From Pseudarthrobacter phenanthrenivorans Sphe3 (GTDB lineage Bacteria; Actinomycetota; Actinomycetes; Actinomycetales; Micrococcaceae): a DNA stretch of 64,000 nt. Under the pieces are notes generated by a model, which worked only from the letters and a program-made list of their open reading frames with translations, was not told the origin of the DNA and did no database searches. The DNA lies in contig NC_015145.1 of assembly GCF_000189535.1 (NCBI RefSeq), positions 1,240,001 through 1,304,000 of the forward strand, read 5' to 3'. A program made the position numbers and the translations under genes. Of this stretch, positions 1 through 8,476 are shown one piece after another; within the stretch, counting starts at the first letter, position 1; each line of letters begins with the position of its first letter.

Positions 1-279
1 GCGGAGCGGCCGGAGCGGCAGGACCCCTTCGAGGGGATTCCGCTGGCCCTGCCGGCGCTCGCCCGGGCGCAGAAGTCCATCGACCGGGCCGCGCGGGCAG
101 GCGCAGGGCAGGTCCACCCGCCGACGGCACCCCAGCCTGAGACGGAGGAAGAGCTCGGGGAGCTGCTGCTCGCCGTCGTGCATTCCGCCCATGCCGGTGG
201 TTTCGATGCCGAGCGTGCGCTGCGCGGCGCAGTCCGGCGCTACCAGGAGGGCGCTGCCCGCCTGCCCCGCGAGGGATAG
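1..279 (+). CDS. mazG: MazG-type nucleoside triphosphate pyrophosphohydrolase, C-terminal end (partial)
   Basis: Open reading frame entering from the left edge and ending in TAG at 277-279; 92 codons are visible. The segment DPFEGIPLALPALARAQK, followed by a helix-rich stretch with ELGELLLAVVHSAHAGGFD and ERALRGAVRRYQ, matches the last catalytic helices of MazG house-cleaning NTP pyrophosphatases (family knowledge: hydrolyse (d)NTPs to monophosphates). The usual E-x-E-E-x-G-D metal site has degenerated to EEELGELL here: the Asp that normally follows ELG is Glu. It sits directly upstream of eno, an arrangement common in actinobacteria. The N-terminal half lies outside the window. Confidence 0.8.
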   Translation, partial: AERPERQDPFEGIPLALPALARAQKSIDRAARAGAGQVHPPTAPQPETEEELGELLLAVVHSAHAGGFDAERALRGAVRRYQEGAARLPREG

Positions 280-391
280 CCGCACCATCATGACGTCCGG
301 GGGCTGGATAGGTTTCCGTAACCCGCACCACTCTCGACTACGCTGGTCTCTGACGAGTACGTCGAGTCTTTCTGCAAGATCCCCCCGTTAA

Positions 392-1693
<1,302 letters not shown>

Positions 1694-1713
1694 TAGCCGC
1701 GTAAAACGGACGG

Positions 1714-1753
1714 CGGTGGCTATGGTTGAAAGACCATAGCCACCGTTGCTGTT
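1714..1753 (+). terminator. Rho-independent terminator after eno
   Basis: Perfect 13-bp stem (1714-1726 with 1733-1745) around the 6-base loop TGAAAG, followed by the T-rich tail TTGCTGTTT. It separates eno from ftsB, whose start codon lies about 65 bases further on. Confidence 0.85.
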
Positions 1754-1816
1754 TCAGCAGCACTTGTTCAGCCCAGATAGTGGCGGCCCCGGCAGGCTGC
1801 GCGTTTCAGGAGTGTC

Positions 1817-2464
1817 ATGGCTACCCGCCGTCCCAAAGTCCCCAAGGTTGCCCCGTCCCGCTCCCCAAAGGAAGCTTCCGAAGGCGCGGACGTCATCCGC
1901 GCGGATTTTGGCTCGGCCAAGGACGCGCCCGCTCCGGAAAGCACAGGCCCTGCGGCACACCGTCCCGGGAAGCCTGCCGGAAAAGGCCCCGGATACGCGG
2001 GCCGCAACGGGAGCAGCGCGGCGGCCGGCCCAGGGAAACCAGCCGCCGAAACAACAAGCGATGAAGACCAGCAGCCGGTACCGGCCAAGGCCTTCTCCGG
2101 CCGGATGCTCGCCCTTGCGGTGGTGATGATTGCCATCACCATCATGCTGGCGCCCACGGTCAAGATCTTCTTCGACAAAAAGGCCGAGATCGATGCGCTG
2201 AACGCCGACATCGCCGCACGCCAGGCGGAAGGGGACGTCCTCCGGCAGCAGGTCTCACGGTGGCAGGACCCCAACTACGTGAAACAGCAGGCCCGGGACC
2301 GCATTAACATGGTTATGCCGGGAGAAACCGGCTACTGGGTTTTCGGCAGCGATCTGCCGGCCGGAGAAACCAGCAGCCAGCCCGGTGCAGCAGCACAAGA
2401 CCCCGCCGATCTGCCGTGGGTGGATTCCCTGTGGGAGTCCATCACGCGCGCGGCTACAGACTGA
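1817..2464 (+). CDS. ftsB: FtsB/DivIC-family septum formation initiator
   Basis: 215 residues. A long Ala/Pro/Lys-rich cytoplasmic N-terminus (about residues 1-92) is followed by one transmembrane helix (about 94-117, MLALAVVMIAITIMLAP), then a coiled coil (DKKAEIDALNADIAARQAEG) and the DPNYVKQQARDRINMVMPGE motif of the FtsB/DivIC family (PF04977). This architecture matches the septal FtsB-FtsL-FtsQ subcomplex that activates cell-wall synthesis at division. Actinobacterial members carry the extended cytoplasmic tail seen here. The next gene, DUF501, begins 28 bases downstream, and the eno-divIC-DUF501-ppx order is conserved in actinobacteria. Confidence 0.93.
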   Translation: MATRRPKVPKVAPSRSPKEASEGADVIRADFGSAKDAPAPESTGPAAHRPGKPAGKGPGYAGRNGSSAAAGPGKPAAETTSDEDQQPVPAKAFSGRMLALAVVMIAITIMLAPTVKIFFDKKAEIDALNADIAARQAEGDVLRQQVSRWQDPNYVKQQARDRINMVMPGETGYWVFGSDLPAGETSSQPGAAAQDPADLPWVDSLWESITRAATD

Positions 2465-2492
2465 ACCGCAACAGGAAGGACGGCCCGCCACA

Positions 2493-3164
2493 GTGGAACA
2501 CAACACGGCAGCCGCCCGGGACGAATCCCGCCAGCCATCAGCACACGACCTTGAAGTACTGAGCCGCCAGCTGGGACGGCCGGTCCGTGACGTGGTGGAG
2601 ATTCCTGCACGCTGCATCTGCGGCAATCCGCTCGTAGCCGCCACCGCTCCCCGCCTGAGCAACGGGACGCCGTTTCCCACCACTTTCTACCTGACACACC
2701 CGGTCATCACGTCCGCCGTCTCACGGCTCGAAGCTGCAGGCGTCATGAACGACATGAACGGGCAGCTGGCCGGAGACCCTGAACTTTCTGCCGCCTACCG
2801 GGCAGCCCACGACGCCTACCTGGCCGCGCGCGACGCGATTGGCGAGCGCTCCGGCATCGGCCCGGTTCCCGAAATTGACGGGATCTCCGCCGGCGGCATG
2901 CCCACCCGCGTCAAATGCCTGCACGTCCTGGTGGGCCACTCACTGGCCGCCGGCCCCGGAGTCAACCCCCTGGGGGACGAAGCGCTGCGCCAGATCCAGG
3001 AGTGGTGGACCGCCGGGCGCTGCTACTGCGACGGCGCCTGGGACACCACCGGCGAGGCGCCCTCAAGGGACCTGAGCCGCCACGGGCCGCAGGGCCTGCC
3101 GGACATCGTGGGGCGGCCGGCCCCGGAGCGGAAATCCGCCAGGACGGCCGGGGCCGCCGAATGA
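2493..3164 (+). CDS. DUF501 family protein
   Basis: 223 residues from the GTG at 2493, chosen because AGGAAGGA lies at 2473-2480 and because an upstream in-frame start would overlap ftsB. The DUF501 core is clear: LSRQLGRPVRDV, IPARCICGNPLV with C-x-C, FPTTFYLTHP, MPTRVKCLHVLVGH and WWTAGRCYC. The conserved Cys and His residues suggest a metal-binding or structural role, but the biochemical function of the family is unknown to me. The TGA stop overlaps the ATG of ppx (ATGA), indicating translational coupling. Confidence 0.9.
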   Translation: MEHNTAAARDESRQPSAHDLEVLSRQLGRPVRDVVEIPARCICGNPLVAATAPRLSNGTPFPTTFYLTHPVITSAVSRLEAAGVMNDMNGQLAGDPELSAAYRAAHDAYLAARDAIGERSGIGPVPEIDGISAGGMPTRVKCLHVLVGHSLAAGPGVNPLGDEALRQIQEWWTAGRCYCDGAWDTTGEAPSRDLSRHGPQGLPDIVGRPAPERKSARTAGAAE

Positions 3165-4108
3165 CGCGCGTGGCCGCCATCGACTGCGGCACCAACTCCA
3201 TCCGCCTCCTGATCGCAGACGTGGACCGCAGCAACGGCGCTGCACGCCTCACCGACGTGGTCAGGGAAATGCGCGTGGTCCGCCTGGGCCAGGGGGTGGA
3301 CGCCACCGGAGAGCTGGCACCGGAGGCGCTGGAGCGGACCTTCGCGGCAACTGCTGACTACGCAGACCTCATCCGTCGGCACGGCGCCCGGAAGGTCCGG
3401 TTTGTGGCCACATCCGCCAGCCGGGATGCACGGAACCGGGACGTGTTCGTGGACGGGGTCCGCAACCTGCTGGGTGTTGAACCCGAAGTCATCTCCGGAG
3501 ACGAGGAAGCGGCGCTGTCCTTCGCCGGCGCCAGCAGCGTGCTGCCTGTCCTGGACGGCCAGGAAGTGCTGGTGGTGGACCTGGGCGGCGGCAGCACCGA
3601 GTTCGTCCTCGGTACAGCCGCCGGGGTCACAGCCGGCAAGTCCGTTGACATCGGCTGCGTGCGGCTCACTGAACGCCACCTGAAGGATGATCCACCCACT
3701 GCCGAACAGGTTGCTGCCGCCGAAGCCGACGTGGACGCAGCCATCGCCCGTGTCCGCCGGGACGTGCCGCTGGAACGTGCCACCGCCGTCGTCGGCGTTG
3801 CCGGTTCCATCACTACCATCACTGCGCACGCGCTCGAACTCACCGAGTATTCGCCGGACGCGATCCATGGCACGGAACTGCCCCTGGACACCATCCGTGC
3901 GGCCTCAACAGGACTGCTGGGGATGACCCGGGCCGATCGCGCCGCACTGCCGTACATGCACCCCGGCCGCGTAGACGTCATCGGAGCCGGCGGGCTGGTG
4001 TGGCGGCGCATCCTGGAGCAGATGGACGGGATAACCGGCGGGCGCATCAGCACCGCCACAGCCAGTGAGCACGACATCCTTGACGGCATCGCCCTGAGCA
4101 TCGGCTGA
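3161..4108 (+). CDS. ppx: Ppx/GppA family exopolyphosphatase
   Basis: 315 residues. The start overlaps the DUF501 stop by four bases (ATGA). The ASKHA-fold phosphate-binding motifs are present: AIDCGTNSIRLLIAD at the N-terminus, FVATSASRDARN, the second phosphate loop VVDLGGGSTEFVLG, VGVAGSITTITA, and VDVIGAGGLVWRRIL near the C-terminus. The short single-lobe length (about 310) matches the actinobacterial Ppx1-type enzymes, which hydrolyse terminal phosphates from short polyphosphate or act on pppGpp. It ends 6 bases before the mycosin gene and may be co-transcribed with it. Confidence 0.95.
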   Translation: MTRVAAIDCGTNSIRLLIADVDRSNGAARLTDVVREMRVVRLGQGVDATGELAPEALERTFAATADYADLIRRHGARKVRFVATSASRDARNRDVFVDGVRNLLGVEPEVISGDEEAALSFAGASSVLPVLDGQEVLVVDLGGGSTEFVLGTAAGVTAGKSVDIGCVRLTERHLKDDPPTAEQVAAAEADVDAAIARVRRDVPLERATAVVGVAGSITTITAHALELTEYSPDAIHGTELPLDTIRAASTGLLGMTRADRAALPYMHPGRVDVIGAGGLVWRRILEQMDGITGGRISTATASEHDILDGIALSIG

Positions 4109-4114
4109 TCACTC

Positions 4115-5503
4115 ATGCAGAATTACAGCACCGCAACACCCCCAGTGAACAAGGCCGGAAGGGCCCTGCTTGCCCTGCTCATGGCTGCCTGCTGCCTGTC
4201 GGCGGGCCTGGTAACGGCTCCCGGGGCCCGCGCCGACGAATGGCGGGACAAGCAGTACTGGCTGGCAGAGTCCGGCATCACCAAGGCGTGGGAGGTTTCC
4301 AAGGGCGCCGGCGTCAAGGTGGCCGTCATCGACAGCGGCATTGACGCCCAGCACCCGGACCTGAAGGGTGCGGTGGCCGGCGGCTACGACGCGTCCGGTT
4401 CCGGGCAGCCGAACGGACAGAAGAGCGTGGGCGTCAAACCCGAGCATGGCACCCTGGTGGCCACCATGCTGGCCGGCCGCGGGCACCAGCCCGCCAGTCC
4501 CAGTCCCAGCCCCAGTCCGTCGCCCGGGCCTTCCGGCCAGGCTCCGGACGGGATCGTGGGGGTTGCCCCGGAAGCCCAGCTCCTCTCCGTGTCCACGTGG
4601 CTGGGCTCCAGCAATCCCTCCGGCAAGAGCGACCAGGACCAGATTCCGGAAGCTGTCCGCTGGGCCGTGGACAACGGTGCCAAGGTCATCAACATCTCCC
4701 TGGGCAGCACCACTCCGCAGTGGCCGCAGAGCTGGGACGCGGCGTTCCTCTACGCCGAGCAGAAGGATGTGGTGATCGTTGCGGCTGCCGGGAACCGGGT
4801 GGGCGGCAACATCCAGGTGGGGGCTCCGGCCACCATCCCCGGTGTCCTCACGGTGGCAGGCCTGGACCGGAAGGGCGTAGCCAGCGTTGACGCCTCCTCC
4901 CAGGGCATCAGTATCGGCGTGGCCGCGCCTGCGGAAAACCTGCTGGGCGGCCTTCCCGGCGGCGGGTACGCGGAATGGGCAGGAACCTCCGGCAGCGCTC
5001 CCATTGTGGCCGGTGTCGCTGCATTGATCCGCTCCAAGTGGCCCGACATGAGCGCCGAGCAGGTCATCAACCGGATCGTCTCCACCGCCAAGGACGCCGG
5101 CGCGCCTGGCAAGGACCCGCTGTACGGCTTCGGCGTGCTGAATGCCGAGGCGGCCCTGAAGGATCAGGTCCCGGAGGCCAGCGCGAACCCGCTCGGTTCC
5201 ATCGCCGAATGGATCCGCGTGCACCGGCGCGGAAACATGGGCACTCCGGCCCCGCTGCCCACGGGGGACGTCTCCAGCGCCGTCCCCACGCTGCCCGAGG
5301 CCACCGTGCCCGTAGCGGAGGCGCCTTCACAGCGTGACACTGCCGTCGGCGCCGCCGTCGTCATTGGCTTCGCGCTGCTGTTTGTGGCCATCATCGCTGC
5401 GGCCCTCCTCCAGCTGCGCCGCGCGGCCAGGAACCCCGCGCTGCTTCGGGAGGACGCCGAAACCGGCGTCATTGAGAAGGTGGACTCCGGCCAGAACACT
5501 TAG
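4115..5503 (+). CDS. S8 serine protease, mycosin (MycP)-like, membrane-anchored
   Basis: 462 residues. A secretion signal (hydrophobic about 17-40, ending ...PGARADE) is followed by a subtilisin domain with the full triad: Asp73 in VAVIDSGIDAQHPD, His111 in EHGTLVATMLAG and Ser290 in GTSGSAP; the oxyanion Asn lies in VAAAGNRVGG. A Ser-Pro repeat linker (residues about 127-137) is inserted after the His motif. A C-terminal helix (about 413-438) with a basic stop-transfer leaves the protease outside the membrane. This architecture is that of the mycosins of type VII secretion, but no ESX gene occurs anywhere in the window. The substrate is unknown. Confidence 0.88.
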   Translation: MQNYSTATPPVNKAGRALLALLMAACCLSAGLVTAPGARADEWRDKQYWLAESGITKAWEVSKGAGVKVAVIDSGIDAQHPDLKGAVAGGYDASGSGQPNGQKSVGVKPEHGTLVATMLAGRGHQPASPSPSPSPSPGPSGQAPDGIVGVAPEAQLLSVSTWLGSSNPSGKSDQDQIPEAVRWAVDNGAKVINISLGSTTPQWPQSWDAAFLYAEQKDVVIVAAAGNRVGGNIQVGAPATIPGVLTVAGLDRKGVASVDASSQGISIGVAAPAENLLGGLPGGGYAEWAGTSGSAPIVAGVAALIRSKWPDMSAEQVINRIVSTAKDAGAPGKDPLYGFGVLNAEAALKDQVPEASANPLGSIAEWIRVHRRGNMGTPAPLPTGDVSSAVPTLPEATVPVAEAPSQRDTAVGAAVVIGFALLFVAIIAAALLQLRRAARNPALLREDAETGVIEKVDSGQNT

Positions 5504-5523
5504 ATTCCGGGGCTGTGAGGCAT

Positions 5524-5541
5524 TAGTGAAGATTTTCACAA
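5524..5541. promoter_or_regulatory. Putative Rex (redox-sensing repressor) operator upstream of ndh
   Basis: TAGTGAA-GATT-TTCACAA is an 18-bp inverted repeat that matches the Rex box TTGTGAA-N4-TTCACAA at 13 of 14 specified positions. It ends 20 bases before the ndh ATG and overlaps the region where the -35 element of the putative promoter (-10 TACTCT at 5549-5554) should lie. In Streptomyces and other actinobacteria Rex senses NADH/NAD+ and represses ndh, nuo and cyd genes, so the location fits the family precisely. The site is seen directly; its function is inferred. Confidence 0.75.
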
Positions 5542-5561
5542 ACTGTTGTACTCTTAAACCC

Positions 5562-7067
5562 ATGGCAACCACCCCAGAGCTCCAGGACCGTCCCAGGGTA
5601 CTCGTCGTCGGCGGCGGGTACGTCGGCCTGTACGTAGCACTCAAACTGCAGAAGAAGATCGCGAATGCCGGTGGCATCGTCACCCTCGTGGATCCACTGC
5701 CCTACATGACTTACCAGCCCTTCCTGCCCGAGGTGGCCGGCGGCAACATCGAGGCCCGCCACGCTGTGGTCTCCCACCGCAAGCACCTCCAGCAGACCGA
5801 ACTGATCCAGGGCCGCGTCACCTCGATCGACCATGAGAACCGCACCGCTGTGGTGGCGCCCGCCGACGGCGGCGCCCCGTTCGAGGTTCCCTATTTCGAC
5901 GTCGTCCTGGCCGCCGGTGCCATCACACGCACCTTCCCCATCAAGGGCCTCGCGGACAAGGGCATCGGCCTGAAGACCATCGAGGAAGCCGTTGCGCTGC
6001 GCAACAAGGTCCTGGAGCGCATCGAACTGGCCTCCACCATGACCGATCCGGCTGCCCGCGCCCGTGCCCTCACCTTCGTCGTGGTGGGCGGCGGCTTCGC
6101 CGGCATCGAGTGCATCACCGAGATGGAGGACCTCGCCCGGGCCGCCGTCCGCAACAACCCGCGCGTCAAGCAGGAGGAAGTCCGCTTCGTCCTGGTCGAA
6201 GCCATGGGCCGGATCATGCCCGAGGTCACTGCCAAGCAGGCCGAGTGGGTCGTGGAGCACCTCCGCAGCCGCGGCATCGAGGTCCTGCTGAACACGTCGC
6301 TGGACAGCGCCGAAGGCACCCTCAAGCTGATCAACCTTCCGGACAAGACCCCCGCCCAGGAATTCGAAGCCGACACCCTCGTGTGGACCGCCGGCGTGCA
6401 GGCCAACCCTATGGTCCGCTCCACCGACTTCCCGCTGGAGCCGCGCGGCCGCGTCCGCGTCCTGCCGGACCTGCGCATCGCCGGTGACGAAGGCATCATC
6501 GACAACGCCTGGGCCGCCGGCGACGTCGCCGCGGTTCCGGACCTGACCGGCAAGGGCCTGCCGGACGGTACCTGCGTCCCCAACGCCCAGCACGCGCTGC
6601 GCCAGGCCAAGCGCCTCGCCAAGAACCTGTGGGCTTCCCGCTGGGACAAGCCGCTCAAGGACTACAAGCACAAGAACCTGGGTGCCGTAGCCGGCTTCGG
6701 CGAGTGGAAAGGCGTTGCCAACATCAACCTGGTTGGCAGCATCGGCCTCAAGGGCGGCCTTGCCTGGCTCGCGCACCGCGGTTACCACGGCCTGGCCATG
6801 CCCACGTTCGAGCGCAAGTTCCGCGTGATCCTCAACTGGATCATCGCCTTCTTCGCGGGCCGGGACACCACCCAGCTGCTGGACCTGGACAACCCGCGCG
6901 GTGCCTTCGTGGCAGCTGCCACGCCTGCACCCAAGCCGGCCGCTGCAGCCGCACCTGCGGCCCCTGCCGCGCCGGCTGCCGCACCCCCGGCAGGCGGCTC
7001 AGGTTCCACAGCCGTCCCGCCAGCCACCGCGGATGCCAAGGAAGCCGTGGCGGCCAAGGCCAAGTAG
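5562..7067 (+). CDS. ndh: Type II NADH:quinone oxidoreductase (NDH-2)
   Basis: 501 residues. Two Rossmann dinucleotide sites are visible: FAD at the N-terminus (RVLVVGGGYVGLYVALKLQ) and NADH mid-protein (FVVVGGGFAGIE). The quinone/FAD motif AAGDVAAVPDLTGKGLPDG, followed by PNAQHALRQAKRLAKNL, is typical of NDH-2, which feeds electrons from NADH to menaquinone without pumping protons. The last 55 residues are an Ala/Pro-rich low-complexity tail. ATG 5562 was chosen because TACTCT (5549-5554) lies 7 bases upstream and there is no Shine-Dalgarno sequence, so the mRNA is probably leaderless. An upstream in-frame extension would overlap the mycosin gene. Regulation by Rex is likely. Confidence 0.95.
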   Translation: MATTPELQDRPRVLVVGGGYVGLYVALKLQKKIANAGGIVTLVDPLPYMTYQPFLPEVAGGNIEARHAVVSHRKHLQQTELIQGRVTSIDHENRTAVVAPADGGAPFEVPYFDVVLAAGAITRTFPIKGLADKGIGLKTIEEAVALRNKVLERIELASTMTDPAARARALTFVVVGGGFAGIECITEMEDLARAAVRNNPRVKQEEVRFVLVEAMGRIMPEVTAKQAEWVVEHLRSRGIEVLLNTSLDSAEGTLKLINLPDKTPAQEFEADTLVWTAGVQANPMVRSTDFPLEPRGRVRVLPDLRIAGDEGIIDNAWAAGDVAAVPDLTGKGLPDGTCVPNAQHALRQAKRLAKNLWASRWDKPLKDYKHKNLGAVAGFGEWKGVANINLVGSIGLKGGLAWLAHRGYHGLAMPTFERKFRVILNWIIAFFAGRDTTQLLDLDNPRGAFVAAATPAPKPAAAAAPAAPAAPAAAPPAGGSGSTAVPPATADAKEAVAAKAK

Positions 7068-7097
7068 GGCCGGCAACGCGCTGCCATAGAACGTCCG

Positions 7098-7140
7098 ACG
7101 GCGGCTGTCCCCTTTGGGGGGGCAGCCGCCGTTTGCGTTT
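7098..7140 (+). terminator. Terminator after ndh
   Basis: Inverted repeat ACGGCGGCTG / CAGCCGCCGT (7098-7107 and 7123-7132) with a C/G-rich loop, followed by TTGCGTTT. It closes the ndh transcription unit before the leaderless ACT-GNAT gene. Confidence 0.75.
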
Positions 7141-7220
7141 GGCTGGCAATAAGGACCGCCGCAGGCCGCCGCCAGGCCCGATTCCCTGGAAGGACGTCCC
7201 CTGCCTCCTAGACTGGCACC

Positions 7221-8165
7221 ATGAGTGGCGAGAAGAACCTTGGCGTCCTGCTGGCGGCCCTGCATCCGGTTCAGCGTGACGGCGAGTACGTCTATGTCCG
7301 ATGGCCGGAGGGTAAGCCCCTGGTGCCGGGCATCGAGGCGGCCGTCCGGGAACCAGAGGGCCTTACTGTAGTGCTGCCGCGGGCAGTGGCTGACCGGGAA
7401 GGCCTGCCCTACGGCTTCGTGGGGGCGTGGATCACCTTGCAGGTCCACTCGGCCCTGGAAGCCGTTGGGCTTACCGCTGCGGTCAGCGGCGCGCTCACCG
7501 AAGCCAGGATCAGCTGCAACGTGCTGGCAGGTTTCCACCACGACCACATTCTTGTGCCGGTAGCGGACGCGCCGCGGGCCTTGGAGGTCCTTGCCGGATT
7601 GTCGGCGCAGAACAGGGCGGCGCCACAGCCGGAAGTCCTGCTGCGTACGGAGGAACCGGGGGACCGGGACGCCATCCTGGCCTTGACCGCCGAGGCCTTT
7701 GCCGTCTCTCCGGTAACAGGCATCCCTGTGGAGGGGGAACCGGTGGAGGTCCGCGTGCTGCGCGGCCTGTTCGACGCCAAAGAGTATCTGCCCGGCTTCA
7801 GCGTGGTGGCTGTCCTGGACGGCGAGGTGGTGGGCCACGTGATCAGTACCCGGGGCTGGGTGGATGGGCATGAGCTGCTCGGTCTGGGTCCGCTTGGTGT
7901 GGCCCCCAGGCTCCAACGGCACGGGATTGGCTCAGCCCTGATGACGGAGACCATCCACCGGGCGAACGCTGCGAGCGAGATCGGCATCGCCCTGCTGGGC
8001 AGTCCGGAATACTACTCGCGCTTTGGCTTTGTCCCGGCCGCGTCGCTGGGGGTGCTTCCACCGGACGAGGGCTGGGGCGACCACTTTCAAATACTGCCCC
8101 TGGCGCTTTGGCCGGGCGGCGTGCACGGGACCTTCCGGTATGCCGCGCCCTTCACGCCAGTCTGA
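7221..8165 (+). CDS. ACT-like domain fused to GNAT N-acetyltransferase
   Basis: 314 residues in two parts. Residues about 1-130 resemble the ACT/CASTOR-type regulatory domain (VYVRWPEGKPLVPG, VALEAVGLTAAVSGALTEA-like segment, CNVLAGFHHDHILVP). Residues about 140-314 are a GNAT acetyltransferase: RTEEPGDRDAILALTAEAF, an acceptor-loop region, GLGPLGVAPRLQRHGIGSAL with the acetyl-CoA pyrophosphate loop (RHGIGSA), and YYSRFGFVPA near the end. The ACT part suggests allosteric control by a small ligand such as an amino acid, which is inference. The start is set by TAGACT (7209-7214) exactly 6 bases before the ATG, a leaderless arrangement. Confidence 0.8.
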   Translation: MSGEKNLGVLLAALHPVQRDGEYVYVRWPEGKPLVPGIEAAVREPEGLTVVLPRAVADREGLPYGFVGAWITLQVHSALEAVGLTAAVSGALTEARISCNVLAGFHHDHILVPVADAPRALEVLAGLSAQNRAAPQPEVLLRTEEPGDRDAILALTAEAFAVSPVTGIPVEGEPVEVRVLRGLFDAKEYLPGFSVVAVLDGEVVGHVISTRGWVDGHELLGLGPLGVAPRLQRHGIGSALMTETIHRANAASEIGIALLGSPEYYSRFGFVPAASLGVLPPDEGWGDHFQILPLALWPGGVHGTFRYAAPFTPV

Positions 8166-8185
8166 CGGGATACCATTGACCGGGC

Positions 8186-8259
8186 GCCCCAGTAGCCCAA
8201 TTGGCAGAGGCAGCGGACTTAAAATCCGCGTGTTGTGGGTTCGAGTCCCACCTGGGGTA
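8186..8259 (+). tRNA. tRNA with anticodon UAA (tRNA-Leu), class-I-like short variable loop
   Basis: 74 bases folding as a cloverleaf: acceptor GCCCCAG (8186-8192) with CTGGGGT (8252-8258), 3-bp D stem GCC/GGC, anticodon stem GCGGA/TCCGC with loop CTTAAAA (anticodon UAA), a variable region of only 5 bases, and the T arm GTGGGTTCGAGTCCCAC. CCA is not encoded. The anticodon reads the leucine codon UUA, but bacterial tRNA-Leu is normally class II with a long extra arm, which is absent here. Amino-acid identity is therefore assigned from the anticodon only. A terminator follows at 8295. Confidence 0.9.
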
Positions 8260-8294
8260 CAGGAGATCGAGCGCCGTTCTGAGGCGTTGTGAAG

Positions 8295-8330
8295 GGAAGC
8301 CGTCCGGACCGCGGGCGGCTTCCGGCGTTT
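8295..8330 (+). terminator. Terminator after the tRNA gene
   Basis: An 11-bp stem (8295-8305 with 8313-8323, one G-T pair) and 7-base loop, followed by GGCGTTTAATT. It ends the tRNA transcript before the livK control region. Confidence 0.7.
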
Positions 8331-8361
8331 AATTCCGCATATGCAACTACTGTTATAAGGA

Positions 8362-8377
8362 TGTGACCTCTCTCACT
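8362..8377. promoter_or_regulatory. CRP-like operator upstream of livK
   Basis: TGTGA-CCTCTC-TCACT matches the CRP/GlxR-family consensus TGTGA-N6-TCACA at 9 of 10 specified positions. It lies about 100 bases before the livK start in an AT-richer stretch (8340-8420). Control of the amino-acid importer by a cAMP-binding CRP-type regulator is inferred. No such regulator is encoded in the window. Confidence 0.55.
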
Positions 8378-8476
8378 TATCTTCGGCTGTTATTTGCATT
8401 AGCTTGAAGCTAAATCAGGAACACCTGGTTTTTCGTGTCAAAGGCCGTTCGCACCTTTAGATCGAGGAGCTCGTAA

